In this document: in pieces, positions 16,262 through 26,631 of the stretch
How the letters are laid out: each line of letters opens with the position of its first letter
How positions within the stretch are numbered: position 1 is the stretch's first letter
From: Pyrenophora tritici-repentis
Taxonomy: Eukaryota > Ascomycota > Dothideomycetes > Pleosporales > Pleosporaceae
NCBI RefSeq assembly: GCF_003171515.1
Contig: NC_089391.1
Coordinates: 1,054,001-1,118,000, forward strand
Direction: 5' to 3'
DNA: 64,000 bases
Made by a program: the position numbers and the translations under genes
Notes under the pieces: model-generated
The model's database searches: none
What the model saw: the letters and a program-made list of their open reading frames with translations, nothing else
Told to the model about the DNA's origin: nothing

Positions 16262-18156
16262 TCAGCCCACCTTGACCGCCTCAACGCCATCAAACTGCAA
16301 CCTCCTAAACATACCCCTAATAATCCCACACTTCCTCTCCCTCTCCGCATCCCTCGTCCTCATCTCCGTACGCATCGGACCCAGCATATCCGTGCCATCA
16401 CCCCGATGACCCCCCTCCTTGATATTCGTAAAAAACATCCTCCTCCCCGACGCATCCAGCGGTTCCCACTTTGCAATCTTGACGTCCTTTCTCGGAATAG
16501 TCTCATGTTCGACATTGGGGTCGAGGAACTTGATAAACGAGATGAAGTAATCCGAAATCTCGTTTTGGCGACGCACCATGACTTGGCCGACGGTGCCGGC
16601 GTGTTTGGTGCCGAAGCCGTTTTCAATGTCGACGCCCCACATGACGTCCCATTGGTATTGGTACGTGGGCACAGTGGGCGGTTTGTGCTCGGCCATTGCG
16701 TTGGAGGCTAGGTACGTGGGGCAGATGTAGCGAATGTCGCCTTGGGCTTTTGCGACGGCGTCCCACCATTTGCCGCTGTCGGGCCAGTGGCGGTCGTTGG
16801 GGTAAGTAAGTTTTTACGAGCGTGTTGAGGTCTTCGTCGGTGAGGAGTGGGTAGTGGTCTTTGAGGTAGGATTTGAATTCGGCTTCGTTGTCGGTGGTCT
16901 TCTTGACTTGGTCCGAGCCTTCGTTGGAGGTGAAGCCGATGATGGTGGGGACTTTGGCGTAGCGGTTTGCCATGATAGACGCGGGGGGCGGGGGCTGTGA
17001 ACATGCCGCCTGCGGGCTCGGTGGTCGGCGCCCACATCCAGCGGGGTGGAGTGTTGCGGCCGGGGAAGTTCATGGGGTAGTTCTCGTAGTAGAGATCGCC
17101 CGTGGCTGCATTGCGCACGCAGGCAATGTCGGTACAGTTCAGGCCCGAGGCTACCTCGTTGTAGAACTTCTCGGCTTGTTCGGTCGTGAAGAAGGTCGGA
17201 CTTGCGGGGGATTGGGCGATGGCGCCGTGGAAGAGCTGTTTGCGGCCGGTGCCGGGGACGGGGTAGTAGTTGTCGCCTTGGTTGGCAGTGAGTTGCAGCA
17301 TTACGGATGCGCCACCTGCACTCGTGCCCATGATGACGACGTGGTCGGGGTTACCGCCAAAGTAGCGAATGTACTTCTGGACCCATTCCAGCGCCGCTCT
17401 CTGATCGCGGAGTCCATTGTTGTAGTTGCCGTCCTTTGCAATCTGCTCTCCAGACAAGAAGCCGTAAATGCCATTGCGGTAGTACATGGTGACTACTACG
17501 ATGCCCTTGTCGAGTTTGCCGTTGACACCCTTTTCACGCCGCGCCTTCTCCACCATCTCGCCTCCATTGCTGCGTCCCGGTAGATGGAAACCACCGCCAG
17601 GAATGTTGACCAGAACAGGTAGATCGTCACCAGGTTCGGCATCGAACGGGGTGAAGACGTTTAAGCTCAGACAGTCCTCTGTCGAACGTGCCTTGATTCC
17701 CAATACCTCTGGTCCTGAGATATCCTTCCTGTTCCTCAGATTTGGGTCAATCTTTTGTATCCTCGGGCACATGCCCAGCGCCCCATCCCATACCAAAGGC
17801 TTCTCACCAATGCCAATACCATATGTCCTGTTCACGGGCTGCGGTCCCCGGAATCTGTTCTTGCCACCTGCGTCGGCCGCATACGGTATGTTCCAGTAGG
17901 ATCTGACTTTTTCCGTGACATTTGGTCTGATAGCTAGGTAGTCTAGCTCAACAACGTACGGGTCTTCGTTGTTCTTCAGCGGCGGGGTGAAGGGGGAGGT
18001 AGGTTTCGTGCTCAACGGTGGCATCCAGTCGGTGCTGGGACGCAGATCGGGCGAATAGAGAAAGGCAAAAGTGAAAGCAAGAACGACGGCAGCAACGAGA
18101 CCTAAGATGACGCGCCGGTCAAAGATGAGGCTCGAGTTGAGCGGCCGGATTGCCAT
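16262..18156 (-). pseudogene. type-B carboxylesterase with N-terminal membrane anchor, two frameshifts
   Basis: A carboxylesterase/lipase of the alpha/beta hydrolase fold. From the ATG at 18156 (an in-frame ATG also lies at 18183) residues about 14-34 form a hydrophobic signal anchor, suggesting type II membrane or secretory placement. Oxyanion NIPGGGF and nucleophile Ser279 in GTSAGGAS are present, and the C-terminal part carries a GTKHAG stretch likely to hold the catalytic His. The frame breaks twice: near 16980-17000, in a G/C homopolymer region, and near 16805-16815, where TTAC is tandemly repeated. Both act as one extra base, so they do not cancel. Homology continues in new frames to 16262 with no other stop, so this is a very young pseudogene or contains assembly errors. 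Confidence 0.75.
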
Positions 18157-19222
18157 GGTGGGCAGGCGGTGGGATAGTCGCAAAAGAGTGTCGTGTGTCG
18201 CAAAACAAGGCGGCAGCTTTCTATCGCAAGACTGTACGAGGCTGCATCTGCGCCCTCAAAACTGTTTTTGGGGATTGCCAGAGGACACTTTGCAGGCGAA
18301 GTCTAGGAAAGTAGCCTCTGGGCTGTGGCTATCGCAGACGTTCCAAGAAACCCATGTCTCCAACTTGCCCTATCCCTGGTCTGACGGGGGCACCGAACAG
18401 GCTAAGGGGGCGGCAATCGGCACCATGCCCTTGGCGCTGACGCGTATCGACTTTGCCCAAATGCCATGACTGATGAATGAATATCTTCCAATTAAGCGGC
18501 ACCGCGTCTAAAGAGTCGACATTGAGGCAGATGGTAGGTCGTGTTGATGCAGCAGTCAGCAAAAGGGTTCAAGGCTTGGCCTCGAATACGAAGTTGGTAT
18601 GACAAGATTGCCGCAAATAGCTAGCGTTCTCGTATACCGGTACATGTCGTGCCCACCTGGAGCATCGTCTACCTTCAAGATCCAAACTTTCATACCAGTA
18701 ATTATTTCCTCGTTTCTACTATCGAGGCCTAGGCAAGTATTGACTCGGCCATTAAGTGAGCTGCAGACAGCATCCATCACATCTTCGTGCTTAGAATATC
18801 ACACAAAACATTGAGTTGGTATGCGACCCAGATCATGGCTCTCTCACCTGCCGTCTTCGCGACTCTCGCACTGTCACCACTCTCTCACCTGGGACTATCT
18901 CCGAGGACAAGCATGAGCTATCTCAGTTCATGGCTACTACTCTTTGATATCTCCTCTTCTTCCTTCCTCTCTTGTTTTATCCTCCTACTCTTTCATCAAT
19001 CATCTTGATCCGTAACATTTCAATCAGCCATCTTCGGTTCCGACACAAGCTTGGGCAGTGCGACTATGTAGGGTCCAAGTTAGCGTGGCGTTTGCATCTT
19101 TGCAAACCTTCAACTCTAATAGTTTCCTCCTCCAGTTCCCCACTCCGATCTTCCATCTCCCACTTCCCCGGCTCCGACTTCACATCTCTCGCTTGTCGCC
19201 GAGCAACACCCCGCCATAAGCT
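18157..19222. other. divergent promoter region
   Basis: About 1 kb between the minus-strand esterase and the plus-strand gene at 19223. No gene is supportable. From about 18840 to 19200 the plus strand is strongly pyrimidine-rich (repeated CTCTC, TCTTCC), the usual look of a fungal promoter reading rightwards. Confidence 0.45.
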
Positions 19223-20461
19223 ATGTCGTCGCCGTTATTGTTACCGCAAGATACCATCACCAGGATCAAGAATCAAGGCGCAAACCTGATTACCGATGAG
19301 CAGAACGGCTCACGCAAGGTTTCTTTGAGCCTCGTCAGCGCATCGGCATCCCGCTCATCTTCAGCTTCACTAGTCGACGAAACATACATCAGTATTCCCG
19401 TACGACTTGAGTCGGCCTCAACGTTTGAGTTCCTTTGTTACAAAGCAGAGAAGGCAAAGCAGATCTTCGATACACTCGTCCTCAAGCAACAGGAGACGCA
19501 TACCACATTAAACATCGATGGCTATGCGACGGCACATGCGACGAGTATCTGTGATAAAGCACAAGATTCAACTGATGATTGGTTCACAGTCATGAAGGAG
19601 GCAGGCATCAAGGACGAAATCCAGACCGCGCTCATGAAAAAGGAGCACGAGAGAATCCGGAGGACATGTACGCTCTCCAGGTGGATTGAGGTTATCATCG
19701 AGACAAACTATCTCGCTTTAGTGGAGCTGAACGCCAGGATTTTATGCGAACTAGGCGAGCCAGCAGAACTTCCATTACGTGGAGGCGGAGAAGACGAGTA
19801 CACCATACCACAGATGCCCGGTGGCCATTTGGCCATTTTCAAAAGTGTCGAGTACAGCCGAGCCTCCGGATGTATCTCGGAAGACGGCTCAATGGATCTT
19901 GGCCGACTGGAGAGTTCCGGACCAACCGACTTCGCGCGCAGGGGTGGACTATACTTTACCCATCAGTTATGGGTCGCACGTCACTACTCAGCGCTAATTC
20001 ACGATGCTTGCCCCGTTTCAGATCGCCGAACCGTCGAGATTCACGTCCCTTTAGCTCATCTTGACAAAGTGAAGACCTGGGATCTGAAACCGGATGAAGA
20101 TGATTCTAAACGCCTACTATATTTCTCTCGGCGCGACGAAAGGTACCCAAAAGACATCTCGCAGAAAAGGGCCGCCCACGGCGTCATCCAAGGCGCCATT
20201 GCGCATACGCACAATTTGGCCTTTGCCAAGATGTCATCGTGGCAAGAAGTAACCGAGAAGCACATTCTCATGGAAGACGACGAGGACGGCGCACCGCTGA
20301 AGATTGCTAAACAGTACGTTTGGATTAAAGAGGGCGCCATTGAGCAATTGGAAGAAGATTGTGTAGGCAAGGTCTATCTTCGTCTCCCGGAGTATGGCTT
20401 CAGAAAGGTCGCGCAACCGTGGGATGATATGTCGAGCAAGAGCAAAGCAGCTTTGGTGTAG
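19223..20461 (+). CDS. uncharacterised protein, possible ADP-ribosyltransferase-like fold
   Basis: Single-exon gene of 412 residues; I do not know its family for certain. The N-terminal 180 residues look helical and charged. The C-terminal half contains a DFARRGGLYFT stretch (about 236-246) followed by a segment WVARHYSALI, an arrangement like the core of DUF3990/ART-like domains (glycine-aromatic-aromatic-Thr strand, then a helix with W-A). No signal peptide or membrane span is seen. Its 3' flank resembles the 3' flank of the GTPase gene ending at 22733, and a solo LTR sits 57 bases after the stop. ART-like activity is an inference from pattern alone; a purely structural role is equally possible. 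Confidence 0.6.
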   Translation: MSSPLLLPQDTITRIKNQGANLITDEQNGSRKVSLSLVSASASRSSSASLVDETYISIPVRLESASTFEFLCYKAEKAKQIFDTLVLKQQETHTTLNIDGYATAHATSICDKAQDSTDDWFTVMKEAGIKDEIQTALMKKEHERIRRTCTLSRWIEVIIETNYLALVELNARILCELGEPAELPLRGGGEDEYTIPQMPGGHLAIFKSVEYSRASGCISEDGSMDLGRLESSGPTDFARRGGLYFTHQLWVARHYSALIHDACPVSDRRTVEIHVPLAHLDKVKTWDLKPDEDDSKRLLYFSRRDERYPKDISQKRAAHGVIQGAIAHTHNLAFAKMSSWQEVTEKHILMEDDEDGAPLKIAKQYVWIKEGAIEQLEEDCVGKVYLRLPEYGFRKVAQPWDDMSSKSKAALV

Positions 20462-20518
20462 TGGCGGTTTTTGTTCAACAGGCCGAATGACTTGCGAATC
20501 AGGGCAAAAGTTAAAAAG

Positions 20519-20581
20519 TGTTGAGACAAAAAGTGAACACTCTTTGCCACTGCGTTGATTGGTACACATACCTTTCTAACA
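20519..20581 (-). mobile_element. 63-bp solo LTR of the miniature retroelement family
   Basis: This segment is the reverse complement of the 63-bp LTRs at 52538-52600 and 52798-52860, with about six mismatches by eye. In element orientation it starts with TG and ends with CA. It is flanked by AAAAG at 20514-20518 and again at 20582-20586, a 5-bp target duplication typical of LTR integration. A related sequence near 22805 lacks the insert. No internal domain or second LTR adjoins it, so it is a solo LTR left by LTR-LTR recombination. Confidence 0.85.
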
Positions 20582-20586
20582 AAAAG

Positions 20587-20681
20587 TGCTTTTACATTTC
20601 TTATAGGAGTATTGCTTATTACGTGGTACAGTTCTATTGATTTCTTGCATTTCACAATTGGTGTTTTTTCAAATCGAGCTT
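20587..20681. repeat. diverged copy of the 3' flank found at 22807-22907
   Basis: This 95-base segment aligns with 22807-22907. Shared landmarks in order are CATTTCTT, a GTGGTA/GTGGTATGGTT block, ATTGATTTCTTGCATTT versus ATTGATTCCTTGCATTT, and a closing CAAATCGAGCTT. Similarity also extends a little to the left, across the solo LTR insertion. Similarity stops at 20681, just before the first recognisable GTPase exon. Confidence 0.75.
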
Positions 20682-20690
20682 GTTCTTGCA

Positions 20691-22733
20691 GAGAAGGTCA
20701 TCATAGCCGATATGCCTGGTGGGTCTAATATCAACCATTTCCGCATGGCTAACCCCAAGCGCTATTCACAAGATTGTGACATGACGATTGTTGTGGCGAA
20801 ACTTTTTCGTCTCGCAGATGACTCGTCGTTCAGGACCTTGTATATGGAGGCTTATCGCAGACGACGGAGTGGAAGTGTGATCCTTGTGGCGACGAGATCA
20901 GATGTGGGTTCATATGATCAGGCCAAGACCACGACTAACATGACCAGGAACTTATTGATACAATCAATCCGACAATATCCATGGATGCCACTGCAGAAGA
21001 TCAAATAGCACTCATGAATCAGAAGTCAAAAGAACTACCAGGCGAACATAACTCTCAAATCGCGGAAGAAAAGAATGATAGCGCATAAGAACAGCCTAGA
21101 GCAGTAAGTCAATTAATACTTTGGGTTATTCATCGCTAAATTAAACCAGACGTCATGGTATTCTCATTGAGTGCCGAAACACACGAGTGAGCAGAGTCGC
21201 TTTCGACAAATATCGCGCCAATACCGGAGACGATGCTGGAGCCGCGGTTTATTGTATATCCAACCTCATGTATGCGCGGCATCTCCGTGGCTACGACAAG
21301 ACAAATGACCGACACGCTCCAACTATGACTATAGAGCAGACACAGCTTCCGGATTTATGTTCTCAGATCTATAGTTCACCCTCTAAGGGAAGAACGGCCT
21401 GCTTAGATCACCACGTTAAAGTGTCAATCCCTGCACTTTTAAACACGATTCAGATGACTTGCACCACGACCACGGAGAACAGAGTGGATCATTTAGTAAA
21501 CATCGTCCAAGGACATCGAGAGGTATTTAAGCACATTCTATTCTCTTGTTATTCATTATTAACTCTCACAGAACCTAAGGGCTAGGATACTTGCGCTTAT
21601 GAAGAGATTCGCCACCAAGGATATCAAGCAGCTATATGATGCACTGTCACATCAAACATTGCAGGCTCAATTCGATTCGCGTGCACTACACAATCTGAGG
21701 ATATGGGAGAACTTGGTATGTTCCATCATGAGCTACATTGCATGGTCACTGACAGGATCTCAGAGTGCAGCTACACACAGGACCGCCTGTAACAAGAAGG
21801 GTATGACTGGCCAGACGGACTTAACCTTCCATGATGATCTAACACTGTATAGGTATCTATACGCAAAAGAAGAAACATATATACCTGAATTGGGATGAAA
21901 GTCTCTTCTCTCCAGTCAAACAAACCATCGACCAAGCTTTTCGCTCAATCGTTGATGGGTCGGTTGAGACTTTCAAGGCTGAGGCTTCCCAGGCCAGCAA
22001 GGAAGTCATAAGGAAATTAGACCACGACCTCAAAAGTAAGTTTGACGGCTTCGAAACAGGATGAGCTTCACTGATCAATATTCCAGACGATCCCAGAGCT
22101 TTGGCTTGCAATGCATACAAGATATGCTTCAAGGGCGGCATCTCTGGCCTTCAGGAAGAAGTCGAAAACAGCATTGAGGTCGCAGCGAGAGCTCTCAAGA
22201 ATGAAATGACGTGAGTGAGCAGGAACGAACTTGGGGCTCTCAGACTAACACTCGTAGAAAAATTCACGTACGATCAGCAAGTCTCAAGAAGGAAGACTAT
22301 TTTCCGCAAGCAATGGCCCCAATCTACGAAGCAGCCTACAACACGAAAAGTGCCACCAAGAGTAAGATCTCCAATATCATCTTCAATCTAAAACTAACTC
22401 AGTGCAACAGACTCTACCTTGTATGTAGCACGGAAAGCCTACCTCAGAAACGCCATTCCCGGCCCCAACGGACCGTTCCCCAAGATCGCCAGTCGTGCCA
22501 AGGCACATGCAGAGGCAGTCATCGGGAAAGTCAGTCGGGGCCTTGGAGAGAATCTCGATGAATTGCTGCTTGCTAAGCAAGAAGTCTTCGAAATGATGAA
22601 GAGCAGGAAAGAGAACGATACGCCCGCGGGACAAAAGTTCTGCAGCGACTTGGACCCGATTGTCAAGGAGACCAGGAGGATTCTTGATGGGGTTGTCAAG
22701 GAGAGCCTGGATCTCTGCAAGCAGTACAAGTGA
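20691..22733 (+). pseudogene. 5'-truncated SLIP-GC/dynamin-like GTPase
   Basis: Remnant of a large fungal GTPase resembling nuclear GTPase SLIP-GC. The first recognisable exon starts right after an intact acceptor (TTCTTGCAG) at the G3 motif DMPGG, and the G4-like TRSD follows. The P-loop (G1) exons are missing. Exon pieces: 20691-20903, 20948-21103, 21150-21522, 21572-21715, 21764-21800, 21853-22035, 22087-22210, 22258-22361 and 22411-22733, all with plausible GT-AG introns. The frame shifts once near 21070, in an A-rich run. Downstream features include SAATHRTAC, LNWDESLFSP and a helical C-terminus. Without G1 it cannot bind nucleotide in the usual way. It could instead be expressed as a stalk-only fragment. 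Family call is fairly confident, exon details less so. Confidence 0.7.
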
Positions 22734-22806
22734 GCCGTCAGAATGAAGTGAGGACTTGTTCTGGTGCTGCTTGTGAGTTCAGAATTGTGGCAAAGGTCGA
22801 GAAGTG

Positions 22807-22907
22807 ATTTTGCATTTCTTGTGGGAGTTTTGTTTTGTCGGTGTCTTGCGTGGTATGGTTCCATTGATTCCTTGCATTTTGTACTTGGCATTCATCAAAT
22901 CGAGCTT
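22807..22907. repeat. 3' flank repeat, partner of 20587-20681
   Basis: Second copy of the diverged repeat, just downstream of the GTPase-like stop codon. It lacks the LTR insertion and so serves as an unoccupied-site comparison for 20519-20581: GAGAAG runs directly into the repeat here, whereas the other copy has AAAAG, the LTR, then AAAAG again. Confidence 0.75.
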
Positions 22908-23016
22908 ACAAAGGCTCATCGGGGATCAAACTGCAGCACATGCTCCCCTCCCAAATCCTGTAAATCAATAGAAATTGCATCTCAGCCGCTCATCACATTT
23001 CTCCCATCATGCTATC

Positions 23017-23792
23017 CTAAACCCTCACACAAACAGCAAACACCGTGCCAACCACCGCACCCACAGCACCCCAAAGAGACGCAGAAACCCTCGCCGAAGC
23101 CCCCATCCGTGCAAACAAATAACAATCCCCCGAATCCTTCTCCTTCTCTTCCCTATCCTGATCCCACACGTAGAAGCTACCTATAGGATACTCCGTGGTC
23201 CCACACTTGCCCTCATTCTCACTCCAACAAGTGAACCCATACCAAGGCAGCAGCCGCGACGAATTCTTCGGATCCAGCTCCGAGCACCCTTTGCTTGGGA
23301 AAATGTTCACCAGGAGGTTTGCGTAATGGCCTGGTTTATCCTCGTCGTCTATTGCAAAGGCTAGGTGCTGGCGGTATAGGAGACTAGAGTAGTTTCCCTG
23401 TGGGTCGTATGTATCCAGGTTCTCGAGCTGCCAGTGTATTCCGGCGTTTGATGTGTCGTCGAATGAGTTTATGATGTTTTGCGATTGGTTGGCGAAGCCT
23501 TGGGTCGTGTTGCCGCCGAAGAGCGTGGCGAAGTCGAAGCAGTGGCCTACGATGGGGGTGCTTGATGTGGTGAAGGTTAGGGCGCTGCTGTTGTTGGTGA
23601 AGGAGCAGGTATCGTCCTGGGGGGTTTGGAAGAAGCGGAGGGTTAGGTTTGTGCTGTGGGGTGGTTAGGAGAGGGGTTGGGAGTGGGGGACGGGTGGAAC
23701 TACTTTGTGTAAGTGGATTGCGCGAGGGCTTGGAAGGGGAATGCTAGGAGTGCTACAGAGGCGGCTTTACTAAAGGGATGGATGGGTTGCAT
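23017..23792 (-). CDS. secreted cysteine-containing protein with probable GPI anchor
   Basis: Two-exon gene: 23704-23792 and 23017-23653 around a 50-nt intron, giving 241 residues. Residues 1-24 are a clear signal peptide ending near ALAQS. The mature part has several Cys residues (for example DDTCSF, VGHCFDF, KGCSEL, GFTCWSE, GKCGT, GDCYL) and NxS/T sites such as NNSS and GNTT. The C-terminus ends in a hydrophobic run after MGASARVSASLW, typical of a GPI-attachment signal. The protein would lie at the cell surface or in the wall. I do not recognise a named family. The short first exon makes the gene easy to miss; the start was chosen because it alone supplies a signal peptide in the spliced frame. 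Confidence 0.75.
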
Positions 23793-24529
23793 CTTGACTT
23801 GGGATGGAATGTTCGCGCAGATATGCAGATGCTTCACACATAACAAATAATGTCCAAGAAGAGATGTAATGTGACCGTGTTCTTGGACTCCAGGATTCGC
23901 AAGCTTGACATACTTGCGATCTCCAAGTCCTTTATGAGATGGATAGAGAATAATCAGGCCCCCGCCAAGACCTCCATGTAGTCATGGACAGGGCATTTTT
24001 CGTGTTGGAAAGACCATGTTCAATATAACGCGTAAATCGCTTCTGTTCGAACAACTCCGATGGCGCAGGCCAAATTCGCGTGCCGAGTTAACCGTGAAAG
24101 CTTGCCATTGCTTGAAACAAATAATTACGCCCCGCGTTAGGTTGCTATCGCTAAAATGCAACAGCCTGTAAGATCTCAAGGTAGTCCGAGAAATGGGTCT
24201 CTCGGGTGGCACAGTTGTGTTCTGTGTTGCCTCCCTTGGAATGATGTCATGTAGCTTGTTTACGGTTTACGCATTACTTAGTATAGTAATGATCGCTGTG
24301 GTGTGTTTAGCCTGACCGGGTGTCGGCTCGAGCATGAGACACGTGAACGCTATGCTCCGTTCGGAAGGCGTTGCTGGGTCGCATGATAGTTGATCGAAGT
24401 GCCATATGCCGCTGCACATCTGAATCACGCATACGAGCTGACCTGTCTCAAAGTAACGTCGAGACTTTCGGCAGGGTACATGAGGTTTCTGAACATCGGA
24501 ACGTCGGAGCTGTTCGTACATTAGAACTA
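23793..24529. other. gene-free stretch up to the pogo element
   Basis: Contains the upstream region of the secreted-protein gene and anonymous sequence. No gene or repeat is supportable. The final TA at 24528-24529 is the left target duplication of the pogo transposon. Confidence 0.5.
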
Positions 24530-24574
24530 ACGTGTCTGTGCGCGTGATGCCCATAATCGCGTGCCGCACACCCC
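24530..24574 (+). repeat. left terminal inverted repeat of the pogo element
   Basis: 45 bases, perfect reverse complement of 26585-26629, immediately inside the TA duplication. Homology between the ends stops after ACACCCC. Confidence 0.95.
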
Positions 24575-24682
24575 ACCAATATCGCGACGACGGCAAAGTT
24601 GAGGCTGCGCAGCCACGTACAATAACTATTATCGCGAGATTTTCCGGTGTATTGATCTATAGACGTAGCTCTACAACTTTGT

Positions 24683-26529
24683 CTATCTATATTTTGCCGG
24701 AGTATTGACGGCCCGGCCGCGTCGGGTGGTTGTTGGTGGGGGAGCCGGTGCAGCCACCTCAGCCAGAGTACCACCGCCAGCACCACCCACGCGTCGTTTT
24801 TTTGGCTGTTGCTTTGCAGCGGGCTTTGAAGCCTTACGCTTGCCCGATTGGGGTTGTTGTATAGCCTTTGCAGCGTCGCGATCGCGTCGTTTGGCGTCAA
24901 GTTCGGCAGCCTTTACAGCCTTGGCTTCATCCCGCACCTTCTTTGCCTCCTCACGCGCCGCCCGCGCTGCCTCTTTGATCTTAAGTTGATAGATCCTGTT
25001 GTTCTCCTTTGCCTCTTTCAACTCTATCTTATCAAGTAGCTCTTTCTCCTTCTCCTTCTCCTTCACTAGCTGCCTGAAGCGGGCCTCTCGAAGCTTGCAC
25101 GGCGACCACCAAACTGCCCCTGAATGGAACGCTTTTCGCTGCTGTAGATCTAGGGGAGGTTCGTGCCGATTGCGGGGCTTCTGGTGAACGTGTAGCGCCG
25201 CGCGCAGTGCGTCCTTCTCGTACTCGGCGATCTCTTTGGCAGCCTGGAGGCGGAGGAGTATTTCTGAGAGGTTGTTGGCCGCAATAGAGCTCGGATCGTA
25301 GGCCTGATTAATGAGGTTCGTGATAGTAGCTCTACTCACGTTCACTAGTGGCGGCGGTGCTGTTAGTGTTGACTTTCGGAACTTTTTAAGTACTACTTCG
25401 GGATCTATAGGAGCTATCCCAGTGGCTTTAAATGCCTTCAACGCGTGCTTCTTAATGAAAGAGGAGTCCCAGGCAGGCTTGAAAAGACGGTAGAAGTCAT
25501 CCTTCCTCACAGCTAAGAGACCGTGGCTCGCCTGGAGGTAGTGCTGCAAGCTGAGTGAGTACGCGGCTGCCAGAGGTTTGAACATTACCACATCGAGTGG
25601 CTGCAGCGTATGGGTACTATGGGGGGTAGTACGAGTAACATAATATTGTGGGCGATCGCGTAGTCAATAAACTCCATAGTAACGTGACTCCCATGGCCGT
25701 CAAGGATGAGTAAGCGTGTGTGATTGCCGGCCTTCTCCTTCGTATGGCGATCAAACACCTGTTCGAGCCATGCCAGGCCTACCTGATCATTGGTCCACCC
25801 TGAGGGACTTGAGGTAACGTAGACTGGATCGTCAATTGCGATATCATCAACCCATCTGGCGTACATGTTGCCCGAAGTAGCTTCGTATATAATCGCGGGC
25901 GGTAACGTACTCCCATCAGCACATATAGCAGCGATAACAGTGATCCAATCTCTGTTGCCGTCCTGTATCACTTTCTTAAAGCCCCCAGTCTCATATTTCT
26001 GCTTACTAAACACTCTCTTACTCCTCCCCGTCACTCCAATAAGGAATCCCTTCTCATCCATATTATATACATCCTGCGCCCGAATATGGTGCTGAGCCAT
26101 TTTAGTAGATAGTAGATCAAAGTACGACTCGTACTTGTATACAGAATCAGCCCGGTGGCGATTGCGGTCCAAACCAGTTGACCAACGTGATATAATCGCG
26201 TCGGGATGACGGTGAAAGAAGCGCGTCACCCAGCTTTGGGAGGCAGCCCTTCCGGCTATAGCACTAGCAAAGTTCTGGATCATAGTCCTCGTCGGTGGTA
26301 AGCCAGCCTCAGTAAGCTCGTCAATGTGCTCTAGAAGCTGTAGCTCCTGGTGTGGGTGAAGGAGTTGCTGATTACGTGATTTGGCTTCATTTGAGCCCCG
26401 GATCTGTTGATGGCGTCGCGACAACGTAGAGCGATCAACACCAAAGCGGCGCGCAACCTCAGAGTATGTAAATTTATCTCCGGGATCACGCGATTCAATA
26501 GCTTCAATCGCAGCGTTGATACAACTCAT
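24683..26529 (-). pseudogene. pogo/Fot1 DDE transposase with one frameshift
   Basis: Transposase with an N-terminal helix-turn-helix (KFTYSEVARRFGVDRSTLSRR), a CENP-B-like DNA-binding region, then a DDE catalytic domain. The first two Asp are in MDEKGF and ILDGHGSH; the third lies in a QPLD motif just after a frame change near 25620. There a run of six C breaks the frame, consistent with loss of one base. The C-terminal half (24683 to about 25620) has a Lys/Glu/Ala coiled coil and a basic tail with KKRR. The start at 26529 is preferred because an upstream in-frame ATG (26598) lies inside the terminal repeat. The break separates catalytic residues, so this copy is probably non-autonomous unless the run length is a sequencing error. 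Confidence 0.9.
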
Positions 26530-26584
26530 GGTTGTGGAGTTATGGGTGGTTGAAGTGGTAAGGGTGGATTGGTGTTGATGTTGC

Positions 26585-26629
26585 GGGGTGTGCGGCACGC
26601 GATTATGGGCATCACGCGCACAGACACGT
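26585..26629 (-). repeat. right terminal inverted repeat of the pogo element
   Basis: 45 bases, perfect reverse complement of 24530-24574, followed by the TA target duplication. Confidence 0.95.
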
Positions 26630-26631
26630 TA

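Larger units (their letters stand above)
24530..26629 (-). mobile_element. pogo/Fot1-type DNA transposon, complete with 45-bp TIRs
   Basis: A 2,100-bp Tc1/mariner-superfamily element of the pogo (Fot1) group. The first 45 bases (24530-24574, beginning ACGTGTCTGTGCGCG) are the exact reverse complement of the last 45 (26585-26629). The element is flanked by TA on both sides (24528-24529 and 26630-26631), the expected target duplication. It contains one minus-strand transposase interrupted by a single frameshift. Perfect terminal repeats suggest a recent insertion and no visible RIP. Confidence 0.95.
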
